From: Purshia tridentata
Lineage: Eukaryota; Streptophyta; Magnoliopsida; Rosales; Rosaceae
Assembly: GCA_003254885.1 (NCBI GenBank)
Contig: QANT01006850.1
Location: 1 to 64,000 of the forward strand
Reading direction: 5' to 3'
Length of the DNA stretch: 64,000 nucleotides
Part shown: positions 39,017 to 49,850 of the stretch, piece by piece
How positions within the stretch are numbered: position 1 is the first letter of the stretch
How the letters are laid out: every line of letters starts with the position of its first letter
Notes under the pieces: model-generated
Told to the model about the DNA's origin: nothing
The model's input: the letters and a program-made list of their open reading frames with translations, nothing else
Database searches by the model: none
Position numbers and translations under genes: made by a program

Positions 39017-40035
39017 TGTTGATTTTTTTCTTAGAGCAAAATTATTAAACATTTATTCCAACTCTAAGTTTAACTCACAAGTGCACGAATTGTAGAGTAG
39101 CAAGGGGTGCAAAGTATGAGGTCGATCCCACAGGGAATGAGTATAGTACCAATAAACCAACTCAACTTAACAAATTAGAAACACTAACACACGCACACAG
39201 AAAAGGGGGTTTAGATTAGAAAGAAAAACACAAACACAAACAAACACATTTTCATGGCATTGTTAAGCATCAGAATCCACCAAACTATCAATGATCAACT
39301 AATATGATAATCATTCAATTTCAAAAGACTACGAACATAAAGTTTGACTACCAAAGGCTTTGGCTATTTCCCTTTGGCGTTATACCTTCCTTATGCATGT
39401 ACTAAGAGCTTACCGGGCCTACCCTAGCAAGTCAACGTGCATGTTCCTAGATAAACTAGGGCAATCACCCATGCAAGAGTCATTAAGATCTGTGAAGATG
39501 TCAAACACGCAGACCCCCTTTCCAACCAAATGTACACGGCGCTACCATACGAATACTATTACCACAACCGTTGCTTAAGCGGCTGCTTGTTACTTCTAAA
39601 ATTGTCATCCTTTTGAGCTTATTCAATTTTATAACATTCACTAGATGCTTTATCCTTAAGGTGGCTAGTCCTAGGACTCTACAACTAGTGACATTTAATT
39701 AGATAATAGGATTTTATGCAAGTAGCATCATCATAAATTACAAGAAACCATAATTCAAACATTGATCAATAATAGAGGCTTCATCATCCACTCAACAATG
39801 CATAAAAGTAATTAAAACATAAAATAAAAGAACTTTCATTTAATAAAAATAATCAATGAATCCATAATGAAAGAAAGAACAAACTAAACTAATAAACAAA
39901 AGAAAAGAAAAAGAAGAAAAACCCAAGAAGGAGGCAGCGGCTAGGTTTGGGAAAAGCCTAGGAACTTGTGGCTAGGGCTAGGGCAACAAGCTAGGAAGCT
40001 TGCGCCCAAGCCCTAGGGCTTCACCCTTGTGGCTC

Positions 40036-40064
40036 CCTCTCTCTCTCTCTCTCTTTCTCTCTCT
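40036..40064. repeat. (CT)n microsatellite in the solo LTR
   Basis: An almost pure CT run. The same place in the 5' LTR of the full element carries a shorter GA run on its sense strand near 55502-55522, so it is an ancestral LTR feature that has expanded. Confidence 0.85.
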
Positions 40065-40145
40065 AAGAAGTGTAGAAAATAATGTCTGATCTGATATTGC
40101 TTGGTTGATTGATTGCTTGGTGTCAAATAATGAGGAGAGGAGGCC

Positions 40146-40152
40146 TTATATA
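40146..40152 (-). promoter_or_regulatory. TATA box of the solo LTR
   Basis: TATATAA on the minus strand, followed downstream by a CT/GA run, in the same arrangement as in the full element's LTR (55444-55450). Confidence 0.55.
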
Positions 40153-40737
40153 GGAGTAAGGAGGTGGAGTTTCCTTGGCTTGCAAGGAAAGGGTTTACTT
40201 GCACTCCAAGAATGGGCCTTGGGCTGTTTTGGGCGAGTAGACTTTTTCTGGTCGCGGAACTGCTGCGCCATCTTCACTAAAATGGCCATATCTTGAGTTA
40301 GGAGTGTTAGAATCAAGTTCTGTAAAATTCCCTGCAAAGCTAACATCCGTATCTTTCCAACGATATATGGCTTGACATCTGATTCGATCTAGAGAAATAC
40401 AGAATTACTGTCGAAATTGCTGCTCATATTTTCAGGGTTTTGACTTCCTTGAAGGTTAAGGACTCCTTGATATCTTTGACTGAGTCTTCCAGGATGCTCC
40501 TTCCAAACTAGGATTCCAGAATAGGGAAAGTCTTCTAGTGCAAGGAATAGGCGCATGGGCTTTTTGAATGTAGACTTGGACTTGGCCCAATATTTGCTTG
40601 CTTGTCTTGAGGCCCAACAAATTGTAGAAGCTTCTAGAACCTTTGACTTTGACCCCACATTTCCTAATCCCACTAGGAAACCTTATCCAATTAGGATTTC
40701 AGTTTTACCATCATGTCCAACTAGGATTTCCCTTTTC

Positions 40738-40825
40738 TAGTCCAACTAGGGTTAGGTTTTCCTAGTCCAACTAGGGTTAGGTTTTCCTAGTCCAACTAGG
40801 ATTAGGTTTTCCTAGTCCAACTAGG
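40738..40825. repeat. 25-bp tandem repeat (CTAGTCCAACTAGG) in the solo LTR
   Basis: TCCAACTAGG recurs at 40741, 40766, 40791 and 40816, an exact 25-bp period. Each unit contains the near-palindrome CCTAGTCCAACTAGG. Related, less regular copies (CCTAGTTGGACTAGG) lie in the 5' LTR near 55075-55150. Confidence 0.88.
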
Positions 40826-41105
40826 ATTTCTCATTTTTGGCCCTGGACATTGATGATTTTCCTGGTCTGACTAGGATTCTTTATTTGAGTAGGATTTCCG
40901 CTTTCCTAATTCCATTAGGATTTCTTCAGTTTTCCTAGTTTGATCAGGAATTGGCCAATTTTGGCTCTTTTGGCTTCTTTATTCATCAATGCTTCATTTT
41001 ACCTACAAAACACAAAACTAAACCAAAAGACACAAAAAGATCGAGCTCTTGCACTCTAAGTAAGTAGTTTAGTATCCAAAAATAGTGTAAATTGAGCACT
41101 CAACA

Positions 41106-41110
41106 ATAGT
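41106..41110. other. Target-site duplication of the solo LTR, right
   Basis: ATAGT directly after TCAACA; partner of 39012-39016. Confidence 0.9.
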
Positions 41111-44100
41111 GTGTACCGAAATGACATTTCACGCATTCTTAACACCTAAAGTGGTTCATTCGAGTTAGAACGCCAATCCAAACAAGAGAAGGTGCTTCCT
41201 AATGTCTTTGTTGCCAACCGGGTACGTTTTGATGCAACTTAAACGAAATTAGATTGAGTATGCACCGAAATGATTTTTTTTACGTTCGTAACAAATAATG
41301 TGCTTCTTGAGGGCTAGAACGCTAATCCAAGCACGAGAAAGTGCTTCCCCATATCTAATTTCTTGCCAACTGGGCACGTTTCGGTGGAACATTGGATGAA
41401 ATTAGACTGTGCATGCGTCGGAATGACTTTCCGCTCCTTCTAAACATGGAATGTGCTTTGTTAGGGGTGGAATGCTAATCCAAGCATGAGAAAGCGCTTC
41501 CCCAAGTGTTTCTTGCCAACCAATAACGTTTTGTGGCAACTTTGGCCAAACTGTACTGAGTGTGCACCGAAATAACGTTTTGGTTCATTCTTAACACCTA
41601 AAGTAGTTCTTTGGAGCTAGCACGCTAACCGGGACATTAGAAAGTGCTTCCTCATCTCTTTCTTGCCAACCGGGCACGTTTTGGTGCAATTTAGACGAGG
41701 TTAGATTGAGTATGTAGGAAAAGACATTTTTGTTCTATCATCACACGAAATGTGCTTCTTTAGGCCTAGAACGCTAATCCAAGCGTGAGAAAGTACTTTC
41801 CTACGTCTTTCTTGCCAACCGGGCGCGTTTTGGTGCAACGTCAACCAAATCACACTCAGCGTGCACCCAAATGACATTTTCTTGCATTCTTAACAATTAA
41901 AGTTGTTCCTTAGGTCTAGAACGCTAGTCGAGACACGAGAAACTGCTTCCCCATGTGTTTCTTGCCAACCGGGCAATTTTGGGTACAATCGAACGAACTA
42001 GAGTTAGAATGCACCGAAATGACGATGTAGTTCCTTCTGAACACTAATCCACACAAGAGAAAGTGCTTTCCTATGTCTTTATTGCCAACTAAGCAAGTTT
42101 TGGGGCAACGTTAACCTAAATTTCACTCAGTGTGCATTGAAATGACGTATTCGTTCATTCTTAGCACCTAAAGTTATTCTTTACGACTAGAACGCTAATC
42201 GAGACATGAGAAAGTGCTTCCCAATGCTCTCACGCTGATTGGGAACGTTTTGGTGTAACTTTAATGAAATCGGACTCAGTGTGCACCGAAATGACGCTTT
42301 CATGCACTCGTTACACCTAAAGTGCTTCCTTAGGGTTAGCACCCTAATCGAGACAAAGGAAAGTGTTTTCGCATGTCTTTCTTGCCAAGCAAGAACGTTT
42401 CGGTGCAATTTGGGCGAATTTGGACTGGGTATGCACCGAAATGATGTTTTCGAGCATTCTTAACACCTAAAGTGGTTCTTTTGGGCAAGCACGCTAATCG
42501 AGACATGAGAAAGTGCTTCCTCATGTCTTTCTTTCCAACCAGGCATGTTTTGATGCAATTTACACGAAAGTGCACTGAGTAGGCACCGAAATGATGTTTT
42601 AGTTCTTTCTTAACACGAAATGTGCTTCTTGAGGTCTAGAATGCTAATCCAAGTATGAGAACGTGCTTCTTGCCAACCGAGCACGATTTGGTGCAACTTT
42701 AACCAAATTGTACACAGTGTGCACTGAAATGACGTTTCACACATTCTTAACAGCTAAAGTGGTTCATTCGGGTTAGAATGCCATTCCAAACACGAGAAGG
42801 TGCTTCCTAATGTCCTTATTGCCAACCCGGCACGTTTTGATGCAACTAAAACGAAATTAGATTGAGTATGCACCGAAATGATGTTTTCGTGAGTTCGTAA
42901 CAAAAAACATGCTTCTTTAGGGCTAGAACGCTAATCCAAGCACGAGAAAGTGCTTCCTCATATCTAATTTCTTGCCAACCGGGCACGTTTCGGTGGAAGG
43001 TTGGATGAAATTGGACTGTGCATGTACCTAAATGACGTTTCCGCTCCTTCTAAACACGGAATGTGCTTTGTTAGGGCTAGAATCCTAATCCAAGCATCAA
43101 AAAACGCTTCGTAAAGTTGTTCCTTATGTCTACAACTCTAATTGAGACACGAGAAACTGCTTCCCCATGTGTTTCTTGCCAAATAAGAACGTTTTGGTGC
43201 AATTTGGGCGAATTTGGACTGAGTATGCACCGAAATGACGTTTTCATACATTTTTAACCCCTAAAGCGGTTCTTTAGGGCTTGCACGCTAATTGAGACAA
43301 GAGAAAGTGCTTCCTCATGTCTTTCTTGCCAACCGGGCATGTTTTGATGCAATTTACACGAAATTGGACTGAGTATGTGCCGAAATGACGTTTCCGCTCC
43401 TTCTAAACACGGAATGTGCTTTGTTAGGGCTGGAATGCTAATCCAAGCACGAGAAAGCGCTTCCCAATGTCTTTCTTGCCAACCGATAACCTTTTGGTGC
43501 AACTTTGGCCAAATGGTACTGAGTGTGCACCGAAATGACGTTTTGGTTCATCCTTAACACCTAAAGTGGTTCTTCAGGGCTAGCACACTACTCGAGACAT
43601 TAGAAAGTGCTTTGTCATGTCTTTCTTGCCAACCGGGCACGTTTTGGTGCAATTTGGACGAGGTTAGACTGAGTATGCACAAAAAGACATTTTTGTTCTA
43701 TTCTCACACAAAATGTGCTTCTTTAGGCCTAGAACGCTAATCCAAACAAGAGAAAGTGCTTCCCCATGGCTTTCTTGCCCACCGAGCACGTTTTGGTGCA
43801 ACATTAACCCAAATTTGACTCAGTGTGCACTGAAATAACGTATTCGTGCATTTTTAGCACCTAAAGTGATTCCTTACGGCTAGAACTCTAATCGAGACAA
43901 GGGAAAGTGCTTCCCAATGTCTCTCATGCCAATCGGGAACATTTTGGTGCAACTTTATTCAAATCGGACTCAGTGTGCACAAAAATGACGTTTTCGTGCA
44001 CTCGTTACACCTAAAGTGCTTCTTTAGGGTTAGCACGCTAATCGAGACATGGGAAAGTGCATCCTCATGTCTTTCTTGCCCAGCAAGAACGTTTTGTTGC

Positions 44101-45333
44101 AATTTGGGCGATTTTGGACTGAGTATGCTTCGAAATGTTGTTTCTGTGCATTCTTAACACCTAAAGTGGTTCTTTGGGGCTAGCACGCTAATCGAGACAT
44201 GAGAAAGTGCTTCCTCATGTCTTTCTTGCCAACCGGGCACGTTTTGGTGCAATTTGGATGAGGTTAGATTGAGTATGCATGAAAATATCCTCACACAAAA
44301 TGTGCTTTTTTAGGCCTAGAATGCTAATCTAAGCGTGAGGAAGTGCTTCCCTATCTCTTTCTTGCGAACCGTGCACGTTTTTGTGCAACGTCAACCACAT
44401 TACACTCAACGTGTACCTAAATGACGTTGTCGTGCATTCTTAACACCTAAAGTTGTTCCCTAGGTCTAGAATGTGAGTCGAGACACGAGAAACTGCTTCC
44501 CCATGTGTTTTTTGTAAACCGGGCACTTTTGGGTGCAATCGAACGAACTAGACTTAGAATGCACCGAAATGACGTTGTAGTTCCTTCTGAACAAGAAGTG
44601 CACTTCTTGAGGGCTAGAACGCTAATCCAAACAAGAGAAAGTGCTTCCCCATGTCTTTCTTGCCAACCGAGCACGTTTTGGTGCAATCTTAACCCAAATT
44701 TGACTCAGTGTGCACTAAAATGACGTATTCATGTATTCTTAGCACCTAAAGTGGTTCTTTACGACTAGAACGCTAATCGAGACATGAGAAAGTGCTTCCC
44801 AATGTCTCTCATGCCGATCGGGAACGTTTTCATGTAACTTTAATCCAATTAGACTTAGTGTCCACCGAAATGACGTTTTCGTGCGCTCGTTACACCTAAA
44901 GTGCTTCTTTAGGGTTAGCACGCTAATCTAGACATGGGAAAGTGTTTCCTCATGTCTTTCTTGCCAAGCAAGAACGTTTTAGTGCAATTTGGGCGAATTT
45001 GGACTGAGTATGCACCGAAATGATGTTTTCATGCATTCTTAACACCTAAAGTGGTTCTTTTGGGCAAGCACGCTAATCGAGACATGAGAAAGCGCTTCCT
45101 CATGTCTTTCTTTCCAACCGGGCATGTTTTGATGCAATTTACATGAAAGTGCACTGAGTAGGCACCGAAATCATGTTTTAGTTCTTTCTTAACACGAAAT
45201 GTGCTTCTTGAGGTCTAGAATGCTAATCCAAGTATGAGAACATGCTTCTTGCCAACCGAGCACGATTTGGTGCAACTTTAACCAAATTGTACACAGTGTG
45301 CACTGAAATGACGTTTCACGCATTCTTAACGCC

Positions 45334-45335
45334 TA
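45334..45335. other. Satellite orientation switch 2 (minus to plus)
   Basis: A reversed B' monomer (ending CGCATTCTTAACGCCTAA) meets a forward B monomer (AATAAGGACATTAGG), with only AA shared. With the switch at 18375-18381 it bounds a 27-kb inverted block. Confidence 0.88.
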
Positions 45336-46494
45336 ATAAGGACATTAGGAAGCACCTTCGCTTGTGTGGATTGGCGTTCTAACCCGAATGAACCATTTTA
45401 GGTGTTAAGACTGAAACATTATTTCAATGCAGACTGTGTACAATTTGGTTAAAGTTGCACCAAATCGTGCTCGGTTGGCAAAAAACACGTTCTCATGCTT
45501 GGATTAGCATTCTAGACCTCAAGAAGCACATTTCGTGTTAAGAAAGAAATAAAACATCATTTCGGTGCAAGCTCAGTCTACTTTCCTGTAAATTGCATCA
45601 AAATGTGCCCGGTTGGCAAGAAAGACATAAGGAAGCACTTTCTCATGTCTCGATTAGCATGCTAGCCCTAAAGAACCCCTTGAGGTGTTAAGAATGCACG
45701 AAAACATCATTTCAGTGCATACTTAGTCCAAATTCGCCCAAATTGCACGAAAACGTTCTTGCTTGGCAAGAAAGACATGAGGAAGCACTTTCCCATGTCT
45801 CGATTAGCGTGCTAACGCTAAAAAAGCACTTTAGGTGTAACGAGCACATGAAAACGTCATTTCGATGGACACTGAGTCTGATTTGATTAAAGTTACACCA
45901 AAACGTTTCTGATCGGCGTGAGAGACATTGGGAAGCACTTTCTCATGTCCTGATTAGCGTTCTAGCTGTAAAAAACCACTTTAGATACTATGAATGCACG
46001 AATACGTCATTTCAGTGCACACTGAGTCAAATTTGGGTTAACTTTGCACCAAAATGTGCTCGGTTGTCAGGAAAGACATGGGGAAGCACTTTCTCTTGTT
46101 TGGATTAGTGTTCTAGACCTAAGGAACAACTTTAAGTATTAAGAATGCACGAAAACGTCATTTGCGTGCACGCTGAGTGCAATTTGGTTGACGTTGCACC
46201 AAAACGTGCTCGGTTGGCAAGAAAGACATAGGGAAGCACTTTCTCACGCTTGCATTATCGTTCTAGGCCTAAAGAAGCACATTTCGTGTGAGTATAGAAC
46301 AAAAATGTCGTTTCGTGCATACTCAGTCTAGCCTCGTCCAAATTGCACCAAAATGTGCCTAGTTGGCAAGAAATAGGTGGGGAAGCACTTTCTAATATCC
46401 CGATTAACGTGCTAGAAGGCCTAAAGAAGCACACTTCATGTGAGGATAGAAAAAAAATGTCTTTTCGTGCATACTCAGTCGAACCTCGTCCAAA

Positions 46495-47995
46495 TTGGAC
46501 CAAAACGTGCTCGGTTGCAAAGAAAGACATGAGGAAGCACTTTCTCATGTCCCGATTAGCGTGCCAACCCCAAAGAAGCACTTTAGGTGTAACGAGTGCA
46601 CGAAAATGGCCATTTTGGTGCACATTGAGTCCGATTTGATTAAAGTTACACCAAAACGTTCTCGACCAGTGAAAGAGACATTGGGAAGCGATTTTTCTTA
46701 TCTCGATTAGCGTTCTAGCCGTAAAGAACCACTTTAGGTGCAGAGAATTCACGAATACGCCATTTCAGTGCAAACTGAGTCAAATTTGGGTTATCATTGC
46801 ACCGAAGCGTGCTCGGTTGGCAAGGAAGACATGGGGAAGCACTTTCTATTATTCAGATTAGCGTTTTTGCCTTCAAGAAGTACATTTCGTGTTCAGATGG
46901 AACTACAAGTGCATTCTAAGTCCAGTTCATCTAATTGCACCCAAAACTGCCTGGTTGGCAAGAAACACATGGGGAAGCAGTTTTTCGTGTCTCGATTAGC
47001 GTTCTAGACCTAAGGAACAACTTTAAGTGTGATGAATGCACGAAAACGTCATTTGGGTGCACGCTGAGTGAAATTTGGTTGACACTGCACCGAAACGTGA
47101 TCGGTTGGCAAGAAAGACATAGTGGAGCACTTTCTGACGCTTGTATTAGTGTTGTAAGCCTAAAGAAGAACACTTCGTGTGAGGATAGAACAAAAATGTG
47201 TTGTCGTGCATACTCAGTCGAACCTCATCCAAATTGCACTAAAACGTGCTCAATTGGAAAGAAAGACATGAGAAGCAATTTCTCATGTCTCGATTAGTGT
47301 GCCAACCCCAAAGAAGCACTTTAGGTGTAACGAGTGCACAAAAACGGCCATTTTGGTGCACTGAGTCCGATTTGATTAAAGTTACACCAAAACGTTCCCG
47401 ACCAGTGAGAGAGACATTGGGAAGCGATTTTTCTTGTCTCTATTAGCGTTCTAGCCGTAAAGCACTACTTTAGGTGCAGAGAATGCACAAATACGCTATT
47501 TTAGTGCAAACTGAGTCAAATTTGGGTTAACATTGCACCGAAGCGTGCTCGGTTGGCAAGGAAGACATGGGGAAGAACTTTTTCTTATTCGAATTAGCAT
47601 GTTAGCCCTGAAGAAGTGCATTTCATGTTCAGAAGGAACTACAACGTCGTTTGGGTGCATTCTAAGTCCAGTTCATCTAATTGCACCCAAAAGTGCCTGG
47701 TTGGCAAGAAACACATGGGGAAGCAGTTTCTTGTGTCTCGATTAGCATTCTAGACCTAAGGAACAACTTTAAGTGTGATGAATGCACGAAAACATCATTT
47801 CGGTGGACGCTGAGTGCAATTTGGTTGACACTGCACCAAAACGTGCTCGGTTGGCAAGAAAGACATGGGGGAGCACTTTCTCATGCTTGGATTAGCGTTG
47901 TAGGCCTAGAGAAGCACACTTCGTGTGAGGATAGAACAAAAATGTCTTTTCATGCATACTCAGTCGAACCTCGTCCAAATTGCACCAAAACGTGC
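46495..47995 (+). repeat. Pentameric HOR variant E-F-G-H-I, two copies
   Basis: Two successive five-monomer units (about 46495-47245 and 47246-47995) omit J, K, A, B, C and D by joining I directly to E. They share private variants such as AAGGAAGACATGGGG in G and GTGTGATGAATGC in H, recurring at a shift of about 745 bp. This is a young sub-family created by an unequal exchange and then duplicated. Confidence 0.82.
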
Positions 47996-48399
47996 TCGGT
48001 TGGATAGAAAGACATGAGGAAGCACTTTCTCAGGTCTCAATTAGCGTGCGAGCCCTAAAGAACAACTTTAGGTGTTAAGAATGCACGAAAACATCATTTC
48101 GGTGCATACTCAGTCCAAATTCACCCAAATTGCACCAAAACGTTCTTGCTTGGCAAGACAGACATGAGGAAGCACTTTCCCATGTCTCGACTAGCGTGCT
48201 AACCCTAAAGAAGTACTATAGGTGTAACGAGCTCACGAAAACGTCATTTCGGTGCACACTGAGTCCGATCTGATTAAAGTTACACCAAAACGTTTCCGAT
48301 CGGCGTGAGAGACAATGGGAAGCACTTTTTCATGTCTCGATTAGCGTTCTAGCCGTAAAGAACCACCTTAGGTGCTAAGAATGCATCAATACGTCATTT

Positions 48400-48960
48400 C
48401 AGTGCACACTGAGTCAAATTTGGGTTAACGTTGCTCCAAAATGTGCTCGGTTGGCAAGAAAGACATGTGGAAGCACTTTCTCTTGTTTGGATTAGCGTTC
48501 TAGCCCTCAAGAAGTGTACTTCGTGTTCAGAAGGAACTACAACGTCATTTCGGTGCATTCTAACTCTAGTTCATCCGATTGCACCCAAAAGTGCCCGGTT
48601 GGCAAGAAACACATGGGGAAGCAGTTTCTCGTGTCTCGATTAGCGTTCTAGACCTAAGGAACAACTTTAAATGTTAAGAATGCATGAAAGAGTCATTTGG
48701 GTGCACGCTGAGTGCAATTTGGTTGATGCTGCACCAAAACGTGCCCGGTTGGAAAGAAAGACATAGGGAAGCACATTGTCACGCTTGGATTAGCGTTCTA
48801 GGCCTAAAGAAGCATATTTCGTGTGAGGAAAGAACAAAAATGGCTTTTCGCGCATACTCAGTCTAACATCGTCTAAATTGCACCGAAACGTGCCCGGTTG
48901 GAAAAAAAGAGATGAGGAAGTACTTTCTAATGTCCCGATTAGCGTGCTAGCCTTAAAGAA
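48400..48960 (+). repeat. Satellite block duplicated at 51823-52383 (shift 3423 bp)
   Basis: G-H-I-J monomers here and at 51823-52383 share rare variants (GCATGAAAGAGTCATTTGGG, CACATTGTCACGCTTGG) at a constant 3423-bp shift, about two HOR lengths. This indicates recent block duplication. Confidence 0.82.
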
Positions 48961-48974
48961 CCACTTTAGGTGCT

Positions 48975-49850
48975 AACAATGCACGAAAATATCATTTCGG
49001 TGCATACTCAGTCCAAATTCGCCCAAATTGCACCAAACCGTTCTTGCTTGGCAAGAAAGACATGAGGAAGCACTTTCCCATGACTCGATTAGCGTGCTAA
49101 TCCTAAAGAAGCACTTTAGGTGTAACGAGCTCATGAAAACGTTATTTCGGTGCACACTGTGTCCGATTTGATTAAAGTTACACCAAAACGTTCCCGATCG
49201 GCGTGACACATTGTGAAGCACTTTCTCATGTCTCGATTAGCGTGCTAGCCCTGACAAAGCACATTCCGTATTTAGAAGGAGCAAAAACGTCATTTCGGCG
49301 CATACTCAGTCTAATTTCGTGCAATCTTCTAACAAAACGTGTCCGGCTGGCAAGAAATTAGATATGGGGAAGCACTTTCTCGTGCTTGGATTAGCGTTCC
49401 AGCCCTCAAGAAGCACGTTTTTGTTACGAATGAACGAAAACATCATTTCGGGGATACTCAATCTAATTTCGTTTAACTTGCATCAAAACGTGCCCGGTTT
49501 GCAATAAGGACATTAGGAAGCACCTTGTCCTGTTTGAATTGGCGTTCTAACCCGAATGAACCACTTTAGGTGTTAAGAATGCGTGAAACGTCATTTCGGT
49601 GCACACTGTGAACAATTTGGTTAAAGTTGCACCAAATCGTGCTCGGTTGACATTAACCACGTTCTCATGCTTGGATTAGCATTCTAGACCTCAAGAAGCA
49701 CATTTCGTCTTAAGAAAGAACTAAAACATCATTTTGGTGCATGCTCAGTCTACTTTCATGTAAATTGCATCAAAACGTGCCCGGTTGGCAAGAAAGACAT
49801 AAGGAAGCACTTTCTCATGTCTCGATTAGCGTGCTAGCCCTAAAGAACCA
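48975..49850 (+). repeat. Satellite block duplicated at 53265-54140 (shift about 4290 bp)
   Basis: Both copies contain the same F/K hybrid monomer and rare words (GACACATTGTGAAGC-like, TAACCACGTTCTC, TTTCGTCTTAAG). The hybrid therefore arose once and was copied as part of a larger block. Small indels shift the offset from 4290 to 4292. Confidence 0.8.

Larger units (their letters stand above)
39017..41105 (-). mobile_element. Solo LTR of an Athila-type element, complete
   Basis: Starts TGTTGA and ends TCAACA (inverted ends) and is flanked by the 5-bp target duplicate ATAGT on both sides (39012-39016 and 41106-41110), so it is a complete 2089-bp solo LTR inside a B' monomer. Read on the minus strand it follows the order of the 5' LTR at 54794-56586: GAAGCCAAAAGAGC, repeated CCTAGTTGGACTAGG, TATA box, and near the end a region with GCCAAAGGGAAATAGCC. 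It therefore belongs to the same or a sister family. It arose by recombination between the two LTRs of a former full element. No internal genes remain. Confidence 0.93.
18382..45335 (-). repeat. Satellite array, block 2 (inverted), interrupted by inserts
   Basis: The same satellite, now reading K' J' ... A' in reverse, with the reversed A marker near 19015, 20635, 23705, 24945, 26573, 28213, 30180, 31948, 32880, 35062, 35320, 36958, 37618, 41348 and 42958. Many intervals are 1.61-1.64 kb; others are shortened or lengthened by monomer loss or gain. Neighbouring units near 26100-27700 and 27740-28760 share private variants at a 1639-bp shift, showing local homogenisation. Inserts are at 31593-31627, 33155-33355, 35138-35221 and 39017-41105. 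Gap characters lie at 28817 and 33356. No gene seen. Confidence 0.94.

Noticed and set aside
39360-39578. 72-codon ORF in the solo LTR
   Set aside because: It lies in LTR sequence conserved as DNA with the 5' LTR on the opposite strand; no coding signal.
46255-46752. 165-codon minus-strand ORF, the longest of many 60-165 codon ORFs in the satellite
   Set aside because: It runs across three satellite monomers, has no domain, and equivalent frames elsewhere are closed. Explained by monomer length near 150 bp.
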